Counted from the first letter of the stretch, positions 1 to 6,838 are shown. The stretch: DNA of 11,066 nt from JBJXGC01 sp046154545 (GCA_046154545.1 JBJXGC010000276.1:1-11066), one strand, 5' to 3'. Notes: generated by a model not told the origin, from the sequence alone. Program-made: numbers and translations.

Positions 1-149
1 ACCGAGGACGGCCCCCGCCCATCCGACCTCCCCGGCAGCACCACCGAAAGCCCGACCGCCAGCGCCACCCCAAAGAGCACCAACCCCACCACCTCCCGCG
101 TCCACCGGCGGGAAGCGTTCCGTGGGGGGTTCCGAGTGTCGTCGTCCAC
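1..149 (-). CDS. N-terminus of a membrane protein, possibly FtsK-like DNA translocase (partial)
   Basis: An open frame reads leftward from a GTG at 149-147 to the window edge: 49 complete codons. The first 17 residues are polar and basic (DDDTRNPPRNASRRWTRE). A hydrophobic stretch follows (VVGLVLFGVALAVGLSVVL), then PGRSDGRGPSS. A short basic tail with a Trp-Thr-Arg-Glu boundary before the first membrane helix resembles the N-terminal membrane domain of FtsK/SpoIIIE translocases, but no motor motif is in view, so that name is only a suggestion. The GTG was chosen because a -10-like box, TACACT, ends 7 nt upstream and there is no Shine-Dalgarno sequence, as in leaderless genes. It could equally be any single-pass or polytopic membrane protein. 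Confidence 0.5.
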   Translation of the reverse strand, partial: MDDDTRNPPRNASRRWTREVVGLVLFGVALAVGLSVVLPGRSDGRGPSS

Positions 150-156
150 GAAGGGC

Positions 157-162
157 AGTGTA
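157..162 (-). promoter_or_regulatory. Putative -10 box of a leaderless promoter
   Basis: TACACT, read on the minus strand, is followed by 7 nt and then the GTG at 149-147. Transcription would therefore start at or next to the start codon. I see no TTGACA-like -35. The place where one would lie is inside repeat copy 1 (168-215). Confidence 0.45.
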
Positions 163-167
163 GCATC

Positions 168-215
168 GGAGCCGCGTCCCTCCGTGGGCGCTTGTTTCGC
201 GCCCATGTCCGGCGC
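168..215 (+). repeat. Dispersed two-block repeat, copy 1 (short spacer)
   Basis: The first block, 168-193, runs GGAGCCGCG, then TCCCTCC, then GTGGGCGCTT. After 12 nt comes the second block TGTCCGGCGC (206-215). Across the five copies the 26-nt first block varies at only two positions, inside the middle segment. This copy lies just upstream of the -10 box of the leftward membrane gene. Confidence 0.8.
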
Positions 216-301
216 GCCATACGCTCGTCCTTCGCGGGCACCCGGCGATCACCCGCGTCGCGCAACGGACCCGTTGGAACACACGGACCTTTGCACGAAC
301 G

Positions 302-358
302 GGAGCCGCGCCCCTCAGTGGGCGCTTACTTCGAACGGCGGCCGGTGTGTCCCGGCGC
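302..358 (+). repeat. Dispersed two-block repeat, copy 2 (long spacer)
   Basis: The first block is at 302-327 (GGAGCCGCG, CCCCTCA, GTGGGCGCTT). After a 20-nt spacer the second block reads TGTCCCGGCGC at 348-358, with one extra C. Same orientation as copy 1. Confidence 0.75.
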
Positions 359-394
359 CGGCCATGGGCGCACGCTGGTGGTTGCCCCGGCCCC

Positions 395-464
395 GGCCAC
401 GATCGGGTGCCGGACACATGGACCAGTGTGCGGACATAAGCGCCCACGGAGGAGCGCGGCTCCG
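395..464. repeat. 70-bp direct repeat, left unit
   Basis: It matches 533-602 at 67 of 70 positions by my count: two T-to-C differences in GTGTGC versus GCGCGC, and one A-to-G in the block near 453. The start-to-start distance is 138 bp. Between the units a partial echo, GGACATGGACCA, appears at 515-526. Confidence 0.85.
407..463 (-). repeat. Dispersed two-block repeat, copy 3 (long spacer)
   Basis: Read on the minus strand, the first block is at 463-438 and the second block, TGTCCGGCAC, at 416-407, with a 21-nt spacer. It lies inside the left unit of the 70-bp direct repeat and is inverted relative to copies 1 and 2. Confidence 0.8.
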
Positions 465-532
465 CTGCGTGGGGATGCCTGGTGCGTCCGCCGGCAGTTG
501 GTGGCCCCACTCTGGGACATGGACCAACTGCG

Positions 533-602
533 GGCCACGATCGGGTGCCGGACACATGGACCAGCGCGCGGACATAAGCGCCCACGGAGGGGCGCGGCTC
601 CG
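533..602. repeat. 70-bp direct repeat, right unit
   Basis: Partner of 395-464 with only three mismatches. The near-identity suggests recent duplication or gene conversion of a segment containing one dispersed repeat copy. Confidence 0.85.
545..601 (-). repeat. Dispersed two-block repeat, copy 4 (long spacer)
   Basis: Read on the minus strand, the first block is at 601-576 and the second block, TGTCCGGCAC, at 554-545, with a 21-nt spacer. It is the right-hand duplicate of copy 3, 138 bp away. Confidence 0.8.
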
Positions 603-607
603 GGCCA

Positions 608-639
608 CTCGGAACTCGCCCCTCGGAACTCGGAACTCG
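608..639. repeat. Heptanucleotide tandem array, unit CTCGGAA
   Basis: In 7-bp register the array reads CTCGGAA, CTCGCCC, CTCGGAA, CTCGGAA, CTCG: four units plus a partial, with one degenerate unit. It directly follows repeat copy 4. Confidence 0.7.
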
Positions 640-712
640 TTGTTAACCCCCGGCCCCCCTTACGCGTTGTTTACGGTTGGCGACTACTAGCTTGCCCGGC
701 GCCTGCTGGGCT

Positions 713-751
713 GAAAGGTATTGACCCTTGTTTTCCCCGTCCGTACCTTTC
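713..751 (+). promoter_or_regulatory. Promoter-like site embedded in an inverted repeat
   Basis: TTGACC (721-726) matches the -35 consensus at five of six positions. Seventeen bases later TACCTT (744-749) fits the TANNNT form of a -10. The whole site is framed by a perfect 8-bp inverted repeat, GAAAGGTA (713-720) and TACCTTTC (744-751), whose right arm covers the -10. The arrangement could be an operator or a hairpin in DNA or RNA. If it drives the surface gene at 1408, the leader would be about 650 nt long. Confidence 0.35.
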
Positions 752-893
752 ACGAGGCTTTACCTGCGCACGTCGATCTGTGCGCGGGTACTGGCGCGCC
801 GCCCTCGGGCGGCCGGAGGCAGCGTGTCCGCCACAGTTCATCCATCCCGCCGCCGCTCCCCCGCGGCCCGGTTTTCGAATCCGCCCGTTCAAC

Positions 894-924
894 CGGGTTC
901 CCTTCCAACCTGGATGGGAACCCG
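894..924. repeat. Long perfect-arm hairpin without U-tract
   Basis: CGGGTTCCC (894-902) pairs with GGGAACCCG (916-924). Inside, after one T-T mismatch, TCCA (904-907) pairs with TGGA (911-914). No T-run follows on either strand, so it is not a standard intrinsic terminator. It may be an RNA leader element or a protein-binding site. Confidence 0.6.
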
Positions 925-957
925 TCTTGACGTTGAGCGGGTTGAGTTTTTCGCGCA

Positions 958-969
958 TTCCACGTGGAA
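958..969. promoter_or_regulatory. 12-bp perfect palindrome, possible operator
   Basis: TTCCACGTGGAA is identical to its reverse complement. It lies 33 bp downstream of the 894-924 hairpin and is followed by GGCTC-GT-GAGCC. A palindrome of this length suits a dimeric regulator, but no regulator gene is visible nearby. Confidence 0.35.
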
Positions 970-1174
970 AGGGGGGCTCGTGAGCCGCTGAACACCGCCC
1001 CGGCGCACGTCCAGCTTCACCGCTGGCCGTAAGGGGCACGCTCATCGGCGAAAAAACGCGAATCTCAATTCCGACCACGAGGAATGCCCGGACCCGCCCG
1101 GAGACCTGCGCCGGGGACCGGCGGACGACGAGCGGGCGACCTCACAACAGCTCCTCAGGGCTCGCGAACCTGGC

Positions 1175-1258
1175 GAAAACGCCAAGACGCAAAGAGCGCC
1201 GAGACCCGCCAAGTCTTTTCTTGGCGAACCTTGGCGAACTTGGCGCTCTTGGCGATTC
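1175..1258. repeat. Inverted repeat with 39-nt arms built on TTGGCG units
   Basis: The right arm (1220-1258) carries CTTGGCG four times at 9-10 bp spacing. The left arm (1175-1213) carries the complementary CGCCAAG motif with variants. The loop is TCTTTT (1214-1219). The inner 26 positions match at 19 and the outer part matches after a one-base shift. The CGCCAAG / CTTGGCG type of intergenic inverted repeat resembles elements I recall from other high-GC genomes; I cannot name a defined family. Confidence 0.7.
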
Positions 1259-1281
1259 AAACCCGGTCATTCGTGAACAAC

Positions 1282-1393
1282 CCGGGAGTTACGCCCGCAG
1301 TCCGGGTGAGTCCGGATGAAACTAACCAACCGTCCAAGTGGGCGGCTCCCGGTGAAGAGCCGGGAGAGCAACAGATCAGTCCCAACAAGACTG
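1282..1393 (+). promoter_or_regulatory. Structured leader with mutually exclusive helices
   Basis: CCGGGAG (1282-1288) can pair with CTCCCGG (1346-1352), closing a domain that contains CGCCC (1292-1296) with GGGCG (1340-1344) and TCCGG (1301-1305) with CCGGA (1312-1316). The same CTCCCGG can instead pair with a second CCGGGAG (1360-1366) across a 7-nt loop. Then CAGTC (1377-1381) pairs with GACTG (1389-1393), ending on the first G of the ribosome binding site. A shared strand used by two helices just upstream of a start is typical of switching leaders. I do not recognise a known riboswitch class, and pairing is by eye only. Confidence 0.35.
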
Positions 1394-1399
1394 GAGAGG
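1393..1399 (+). promoter_or_regulatory. Ribosome binding site that decides the TTG start
   Basis: GGAGAGG lies 8 nt before the TTG at 1408-1410. It fixes the start in a frame that stays open for 324 nt upstream, and it is directly followed by a protein with a clean signal peptide. Confidence 0.8.
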
Positions 1400-1407
1400 T
1401 AAGACAT

Positions 1408-4400
1408 TTGAGTAAGGAAATTGCTCAGACAGTAGGCGGTAAGAGGGTTCTCTGGCTCCTGGCCATCCTCGCCGCCTTCGCTGCCCTGGCAAGCGTGCTG
1501 GTCAACACACGCGACGCCAAGGCAACGGTCACAGGCCCGGTAACGATTAACGGTCCGTTCTCGGACACGTTGTGCGCCGTCCCTGTGGCCGCCGTCACGG
1601 CTGGAGCGACCGTGTATTTCTGCATCGACGGCGGGCCCGAGCCGACCATCGTTGCTCCGCTACAGATCACAGCGACCGTCGGCCCGAACTTTAGGGTCAC
1701 ATCCGTCGGCCAGCTCGCGGGACCACAGCCGAGCCCGTGCACCATCACTGGTGGCAACGTGGCCGGCAACGGTATCGACTGCAGCTACCCCGGCATCAAT
1801 GCGGCATCGACCTTCCGCCTGCGCCTCACGACGATTGCCTCGGCTCCCGTCCCGGGCGTGGTTCTCGCGGCGCCGTTGCCCGGATTCGTCGGCGTGGCTG
1901 ATGACCCGAGCAACGGCACGCTGCCGTTGGTCAACGCCACGACGGCGCTGGACATCGCCACCTCGAACGTCATCCTCGCGAAGACGGCTGCTGGCACCGG
2001 CGCTGCCGGCACCAACATCACCTACACCATTGCGGTGACCAACCCGCTTATCGCGGCTGTCGTCGGCGTCAACCCGGCCACCGTCGCGGCGGCGAACGTC
2101 GTTATTTCTGACATTGTGCCAACAGCGATTTCGCTGCTGCAGAACGTCACAATTTCAGGCGTGGGGAACAGCTGCGTGCCTAACGCCGGCTTCCCAATCG
2201 CAAACAGCCCGCAGGTGACCGTCGTCTGCACGATCCCGGCACTTGCCGTGGCGGGCGCAGAGACCATCACCATCACGGGCACGGTTGGCGCTACCGCCAC
2301 GGGCTCGTTCACCAATACGGCGACCGGCACGGCGACCTCGCAGCCGACCATCGTCGCATCGAGCGTCACGAATGGCACCGCCGCGGCGAACATCCTCGCC
2401 CCGGGGCTCTATCACGTGAGCGCGGACGGCCTTTCACTGCTGACCATTCGTGACCAGCAGCGGAACGCGATCGGTTTCAACCACACCGTGTGCCTGGTTG
2501 ACTCGACCGTAACGATCGTTGGCGGAGTGGTTACCGGCGTGGCGCAGGGCACCATCGGGCCCGCTCTTGCGGCGGCGACCGGCGGCATTCAGCCGCCGAA
2601 CACCACCGGCGTGCGCTGGCGCATCGAACCGCTTTCGGGCGGCGCGAATGTGAACGGCCAAGCGAAGGTGCTGAGGAACTTCACCCAGTACACCAACGGC
2701 GGCAACGCTCAGGGCACCCTCGGCAACACTTCACTCAACTGCGTGACGTGGTACTCGACCAACCCTGGCGAGCAGAACGTCACCGTCGTTGACAACGCGG
2801 GCCAGGTCATCGCTGACTTCGCTGACGACACCGTCAGCCAGACGCTCGGCGGTGCTCCAGTGGCGGTCAACGGCCTGGACACCTGTCCCCTTACCGGCAC
2901 GGCGCCCGCGTTGGTTTGCGCCGCGCCCATCAACGCCTTCACGCCTCTCGTGAAGGAATGGAACACCATCGACTTTACCGTCATCACCCGCAGGGGTGTG
3001 GCGCCATTGACGAGTGCCGGTGTGGCCCAGAACAACCTTCACGGCACCACCGTGACGGCACCGGCCACCTTTAACCCGGGTACCTCGGCCTTCATCGCGA
3101 CCGAGCAGCTCTTCGATGAGCATGTCTTCGGTTCCCACCAGTCGGTCGGTGGCGTTGTCGGCCCGGTGGCCCTGAACGGCGCACTGGTCACCTTCGCCCG
3201 CACCGGCACCTGCGGTTCGGTCGTCATCGACCCGACCACAGTCATCAACCTGACGGCCACGACCTTCGTGACCATCGGCGTCCCCGTGAAGTTCGCAATC
3301 AGGACCGCCACCAACTGCGTGAGCCTGAACAACTCCACAACGGGCGTGACCTTCACCTCCACCTACCTGAACAACCTCGGCTCGATCAACCCGGCTCCCA
3401 TCGTGGAGACGGTGACGGTCCGCTGGGTTGCCCAGCTCCCGGCCAAGCAGGTCTTCCTCGCCTGGGCGGGCCAACGCATCATCCTCGAGCACGACTGGCG
3501 GCTTCCGGCCGGTGACGTTGACGGTGGCGCAAGCACATCGCCCGCGCCGCTCGCCCAGTTCTGCCCGTACGACGATGAAGAGTTCTTCCTGGCGAAGTTC
3601 ATCAAGGGCTCAGGCCCCGGCAACTTCCTGCCTGGTTTCTCGGCTGAAATCGGCGACCTCGACCTCCTCTCCACCAGCGCGGATGAGGCGATCGTCGCGA
3701 CAGCGAGTGACATCACTCAGAACGACAGCGACATCGACGCGAACAGCGCCTGCATCAGCCGCGTTGGCTATGAGTCGGAAGACCCCGGCGAAGTAGACAT
3801 CGAGGTGTTCGGCCCGAGTGGTACGCTCAACGAGCGCATCTTCGACAACCAGTCGAAGGTCGCCTTCGTTGTCTACTACATGAAGCTCAACACCGTGAAG
3901 CTGGGCATCGTCGGCAGCGTTTCGAAGCCGACGCACAACAGCTCCCTCGCGGGTTGGACCGACTTCGCTCCTGGCAACCCGTGGGACGCGTCGAAAGACG
4001 TCACCACGATCGACTGGAACGTCAGCCGTGACCTCCTGATCCGCGGGCGCGTTCAGGGCTGGTTCAAGAACACCAACCCGTCGGGCCGCGCCGCGGACAC
4101 GACGGACCCGAACAACGTCCTTCCCGCTGACCGCTGGGTGCTCCCGAACGACTGGGCGCTCCTCGCGGGTGGCCCGGCCGACCCGGCCGATGGGACGGAT
4201 GCGAGTGGCACTGCTGAGCAGTTCCGCCCGTACTACGACATCATGATCGCCCCGAACAACGCTCGCGGCCTCGCGCTCGTCTCGCCTACCGGCGTTGGCG
4301 TCCAGCAGGTTGCGACTGTGGTGTCGGTCCCGGCTTCGTTCACGAACACGGCGAACTCGTTCATCGTCAGCACGCTCCAGAACCTCACCGTGGGTTCTTC

Positions 4401-6111
4401 GGTGCTGGTCGGCGCTGAGACGCTGGTCCGCACGGTCGTATCGAACACCGGCGTGCTCACCCTGAGCGCTTCGGCCACGGGCGTCGTGCCCGCCGCCGGT
4501 ACGCCGGTCTTCCTCGTCAACGGCACGCCGTTCGAGGGCCCGTACAGCCTCCTCGACATCGCTGACCTGACCAACACCGGGACGCTCGCCGACCTCGGCG
4601 GCGCTGGCGCTGGTTCAGCCGCCCTGTCGAACCTCGACCCGAACAACGTTCGGGACACCATCTGGCAGGACGGCGACGTGGACATGTGGGACGCCCCCAT
4701 GCCCCCGGCGCTCGTCAGCGTACGGCTTCGCGGCACCGGCTTCATGAAGCAGGTCATCAAGAGCGACGTGTACTACAACGGTACGCCGAACTCTGCCGCC
4801 CAGAACTACCCGAACCCGTTCTACATCGTCAACATCCCGGATTCGCCGTTCCTCTCGGCGGTCCAGGCCGGCGGCGGTTATGACTGGGACAGCTGGGGCC
4901 TCGACGGTCCGGGCGGCGCTGGCCAGGGAGTCTACTCCTTCTGGCAGCAGGTCTACCGCGACCAGAACAGCGCCGGCATCGGCGAAGCCTTGACGGCTGC
5001 GGAACGGACCGAACTGGCCGCCATCCGCACCTTCTTCGGCGATTCGTCCATCACCCGCGACATGGTCATCTACAGCGACAACCACGGCGAGTTCATGGTT
5101 GCTGCCAATGGTGACTTCAAGACGGACCTCAGCGCCTGTGCCACCAACGTCCTTGGCGGCGGCAAGCACTGCAAGCCCGGCGACAAGGTCGGCACCGGCA
5201 CGGTGACCGCCACCGCTGACTACCCGGACTTCCGGGGCAAGCACTTCCCCGTAGCCTCAAACAGCGTCACGGCCAACTGGACGTGGGGCGGCTACAAGGA
5301 CGTGACGGTTGAGGCCGGCGAAGACCCGCAGTTCAAGTACGTGGTCTTCCACGGCATGGACCGCGATGGCTTCTGCAACGTTCCGTTCGCGGCCGTTGGC
5401 CAGGTCTCGCTCCACCCCGTCCTCTCGGCTGGCACCATCGGTGCTGGCGCCGCGGCGACGGACGCCTGGACAGGCATCACTGCCTACCCGGCGGAGACTG
5501 TTGACTTCCTCATCGATTCTGGCGAGGGCATCATCCTGAACGGGGCGTTCAACGGGACGCTCAACACAGGTGGCAACCGCCAGTTCGCGACGGGCGTCAA
5601 GACCTTCTCGACGGGCGTCAACGACCCGGCCACGACGGGCATCAAGGAGTTCCCGCTGTCAGCTCTCGCTGCGGCAGGCGCCACCGATGAGTGCCAGGCG
5701 TGGATCCGCGTGTCGAACAGCCTGCTCGGCATCCTCAACGTGCTCGTTATCGCGCACGACGACGAAGGTGACATCACCTTCGACCGCATCATCGACCTCC
5801 AGAACACGGCGACGTACACCCTCAACTTCCGCTGGTCACTCGTGACCTGGAGCGGCGCGGACAACATTCCTGTGAATGACGCGCTGAAGGGCAGTGGTGC
5901 CAACGACGCCGGTAACGACATCAGTGACGTAGTCACAGCCGTCTACGGCTGGGACGCGGCGGCACAGGACTGGCTCGGCTTCTTCCCCGAAGGCGTGAAC
6001 GTCCCTGGTGCCAACGACCTGGTGTCTCTGAAGAACGGTTCAGCTTACTGGATCGCCATTAAGGCACCGGGCCCAACCACCTGGACCATCGCGACCAACG
6101 TGGGCCGCTAA
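1408..6111 (+). CDS. Giant secreted surface protein with DUF11-like segment
   Basis: The protein has 1567 residues from the TTG. The frame stays open back to 1084, but that extension crosses the inverted repeat and leader. The TTG has a well-placed Shine-Dalgarno and starts a typical signal peptide: basic KEIAQTVGGKR, hydrophobic residues 14-32, likely cleavage after DAKA at about 39. Residues ~186-310 look like a DUF11-type beta-sandwich repeat (ILAKTAAGTG, ITYTIAVTN, FTNTATGTAT). The rest is a long beta-rich, Asn/Thr/Gly-rich extracellular sequence with scattered cysteines, which I cannot assign to a known family. Around residues 970-1035 a Val/Thr/Ser-rich segment looks inserted. The last ~99 residues form a compact Trp-rich end domain (WSLVTWSG, AVYGWDAAAQDWLGFFPEG, NGSAYWIAI). 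No catalytic motif or C-terminal anchor is visible. The role is probably a cell-surface, S-layer-like or matrix protein (inference). It is followed at 6228 by a small anchored surface protein. Confidence 0.85.
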   Translation: MSKEIAQTVGGKRVLWLLAILAAFAALASVLVNTRDAKATVTGPVTINGPFSDTLCAVPVAAVTAGATVYFCIDGGPEPTIVAPLQITATVGPNFRVTSVGQLAGPQPSPCTITGGNVAGNGIDCSYPGINAASTFRLRLTTIASAPVPGVVLAAPLPGFVGVADDPSNGTLPLVNATTALDIATSNVILAKTAAGTGAAGTNITYTIAVTNPLIAAVVGVNPATVAAANVVISDIVPTAISLLQNVTISGVGNSCVPNAGFPIANSPQVTVVCTIPALAVAGAETITITGTVGATATGSFTNTATGTATSQPTIVASSVTNGTAAANILAPGLYHVSADGLSLLTIRDQQRNAIGFNHTVCLVDSTVTIVGGVVTGVAQGTIGPALAAATGGIQPPNTTGVRWRIEPLSGGANVNGQAKVLRNFTQYTNGGNAQGTLGNTSLNCVTWYSTNPGEQNVTVVDNAGQVIADFADDTVSQTLGGAPVAVNGLDTCPLTGTAPALVCAAPINAFTPLVKEWNTIDFTVITRRGVAPLTSAGVAQNNLHGTTVTAPATFNPGTSAFIATEQLFDEHVFGSHQSVGGVVGPVALNGALVTFARTGTCGSVVIDPTTVINLTATTFVTIGVPVKFAIRTATNCVSLNNSTTGVTFTSTYLNNLGSINPAPIVETVTVRWVAQLPAKQVFLAWAGQRIILEHDWRLPAGDVDGGASTSPAPLAQFCPYDDEEFFLAKFIKGSGPGNFLPGFSAEIGDLDLLSTSADEAIVATASDITQNDSDIDANSACISRVGYESEDPGEVDIEVFGPSGTLNERIFDNQSKVAFVVYYMKLNTVKLGIVGSVSKPTHNSSLAGWTDFAPGNPWDASKDVTTIDWNVSRDLLIRGRVQGWFKNTNPSGRAADTTDPNNVLPADRWVLPNDWALLAGGPADPADGTDASGTAEQFRPYYDIMIAPNNARGLALVSPTGVGVQQVATVVSVPASFTNTANSFIVSTLQNLTVGSSVLVGAETLVRTVVSNTGVLTLSASATGVVPAAGTPVFLVNGTPFEGPYSLLDIADLTNTGTLADLGGAGAGSAALSNLDPNNVRDTIWQDGDVDMWDAPMPPALVSVRLRGTGFMKQVIKSDVYYNGTPNSAAQNYPNPFYIVNIPDSPFLSAVQAGGGYDWDSWGLDGPGGAGQGVYSFWQQVYRDQNSAGIGEALTAAERTELAAIRTFFGDSSITRDMVIYSDNHGEFMVAANGDFKTDLSACATNVLGGGKHCKPGDKVGTGTVTATADYPDFRGKHFPVASNSVTANWTWGGYKDVTVEAGEDPQFKYVVFHGMDRDGFCNVPFAAVGQVSLHPVLSAGTIGAGAAATDAWTGITAYPAETVDFLIDSGEGIILNGAFNGTLNTGGNRQFATGVKTFSTGVNDPATTGIKEFPLSALAAAGATDECQAWIRVSNSLLGILNVLVIAHDDEGDITFDRIIDLQNTATYTLNFRWSLVTWSGADNIPVNDALKGSGANDAGNDISDVVTAVYGWDAAAQDWLGFFPEGVNVPGANDLVSLKNGSAYWIAIKAPGPTTWTIATNVGR

Positions 6112-6125
6112 CTTCCCAGGTCAGG

Positions 6126-6163
6126 CCGGCTTTCCCTCCGCCCTTGCGGGCGGAGGGAGCCGG
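6126..6163 (+). repeat. Very stable intergenic hairpin without U-tract
   Basis: CCGGC (6126-6130), a TT bulge, then TCCCTCCGCCC (6133-6143) pair across the loop TTGC with GGGCGGAGGGA (6148-6158) and GCCGG (6159-6163), 16 bp in all. AGACCC rather than a T-run follows, so full termination is unlikely. It lies between two surface genes on the same strand and may stabilise the upstream message or set the ratio of the two proteins. On the minus strand the loop is GCAA, a GNRA-type loop. Confidence 0.65.
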
Positions 6164-6214
6164 TGAGACCCTTGGAAGGCCAAAGCCCACGCAAGGCCGT
6201 GAAAAGATAGGAAT

Positions 6215-6218
6215 GGAG
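6215..6218 (+). promoter_or_regulatory. Ribosome binding site choosing the ATG at 6228
   Basis: GGAG lies 9 nt before the ATG at 6228. The in-frame ATG at 6213 has only AGGA directly against it, with no spacing, so the downstream ATG is preferred. The two starts differ by five residues. Confidence 0.65.
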
Positions 6219-6227
6219 CAAGCACTC

Positions 6228-6788
6228 ATGACCAAAGGACTGAGGATGCTCGCCGGTGGTGCGGTGCTCGGGGCACTCATGCTGGGATTCAGCAGCGTTT
6301 TCAACGCTCACGAAGCCCAGGCTGAATCCCCACCGAACCCGCCGTCGCGCTTCGTCGGCACAGTGCTCGTCGATGGTGTACCGCCTCCTGGCGGGACGCG
6401 CATCGAAGCGAGGATCGGGGCCTCCACTTGTGGAGTGACCACCACCTTCGCTTCAGGGGCAACACAGAACTACGTGCTGGATTCGCCAGCACTCGATCCA
6501 GGCGCGTCGCCCAACTGCGGCGCCGACGGGGCACCAGTCTCGTTCTGGATTGGCGACAAGAAGGCTAAGGAGACCGGTGTCTGGCATAACTACCAGCTCA
6601 ACACCGTCAACCTGACCTACACCACCCCGACCAGCCCGACTCCTGGGGTCTCGGTCCCGAGGCCTCCAGTGACGGGTAGCGGTATCGCTTCCGAGAGCGA
6701 CAGCAGCCTCTGGCTGATGGTCGCAATCGGGGCCGGCCTCCTCGCTCTCAGCGCGAGTGGCCTGGTGGCGGTCCGCCGCGGCCGGTAA
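6228..6788 (+). CDS. Small surface protein with signal peptide and PPVTG anchor tail
   Basis: The protein has 186 residues. Residues 1-32 are a Sec signal peptide (MTKGLRM, a hydrophobic core, HEAQA before ES). Residues ~40-131 form a beta-rich, transthyretin/CNA-B-like segment: FVGTVLVDGVPPPGGTRIEA, then a Cys pair (C68, C97), then VSFWIGDKKAKETG. A Pro/Thr linker (TTPTSPTPGVSVPRP) leads to PPVTG at 146-150, a hydrophobic helix at ~161-180 and the basic end RRGR. PPxTG plus helix plus arginines has the layout of a sortase substrate or a simple membrane anchor. No sortase gene is in the window, so covalent attachment is not shown. It starts 116 bp after the giant surface protein with no clear promoter between, and is closed by a strong terminator, so the two are likely co-transcribed. 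It may be an anchoring or adaptor partner of the large protein (inference). Confidence 0.85.
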   Translation: MTKGLRMLAGGAVLGALMLGFSSVFNAHEAQAESPPNPPSRFVGTVLVDGVPPPGGTRIEARIGASTCGVTTTFASGATQNYVLDSPALDPGASPNCGADGAPVSFWIGDKKAKETGVWHNYQLNTVNLTYTTPTSPTPGVSVPRPPVTGSGIASESDSSLWLMVAIGAGLLALSASGLVAVRRGR

Positions 6789-6808
6789 CTGGCATAGCCA
6801 AAAACCTG

Positions 6809-6838
6809 GAAGGGCCCCGGCAACGGGGCCCTTTCTGG
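6809..6838 (+). terminator. Rho-independent terminator
   Basis: AAGGGCCCCG (6810-6819), loop GCAA, CGGGGCCCTT (6824-6833): a perfect 10-bp stem followed by a short TTTCT tail. It lies 21 bp after the stop codon of the PPVTG protein. The T-tract is short but the stem is very stable. Confidence 0.85.

Larger units (their letters stand above)
150..1407. other. Large repeat-rich non-coding region and leader
   Basis: About 1.26 kb between the leftward membrane gene and the TTG start at 1408. Open frames here translate to Arg/Pro/Ala/Gly-rich sequence with no domain character, and they follow the DNA repeats, so I call no gene. From left to right it holds four copies of a two-block repeat, a 70-bp direct repeat, a CTCGGAA heptamer array, a promoter-like site inside an inverted repeat near 713-751, a long hairpin at 894-924, a 12-bp palindrome at 958-969, a 39-nt-armed inverted repeat at 1175-1258, and a multi-helix leader at 1282-1393. 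The stretch between about 970 and 1170 shows only the short inverted repeat GGCTC-GT-GAGCC and nothing else I can name. Confidence 0.6.

Noticed and set aside
136..1078. Long overlapping open frames on both strands in the left intergenic region
   Set aside because: They are Arg/Pro/Ala/Gly-rich, coincide with repeat units, lack ribosome binding sites and show no domain character. High GC alone keeps such frames open.
1184..1210. GACGCAAAG, reminiscent of the core of the class I cyclic-di-GMP riboswitch
   Set aside because: The other conserved segments of that aptamer are absent, and the match is explained by the CGCCAAG-type repeat units around it.
1084..1407. N-terminal extension of the giant surface protein by 108 residues
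   Set aside because: It translates the TTGGCG inverted repeat and the structured leader. The TTG at 1408 has a good ribosome binding site and begins a normal signal peptide.
6117..6132. AGGTCAGGCCGG, faintly like the SRP RNA apical region
   Set aside because: The conserved GGAAGGAAGCAG loop region is missing and the sequence folds instead into the 6126-6163 hairpin.
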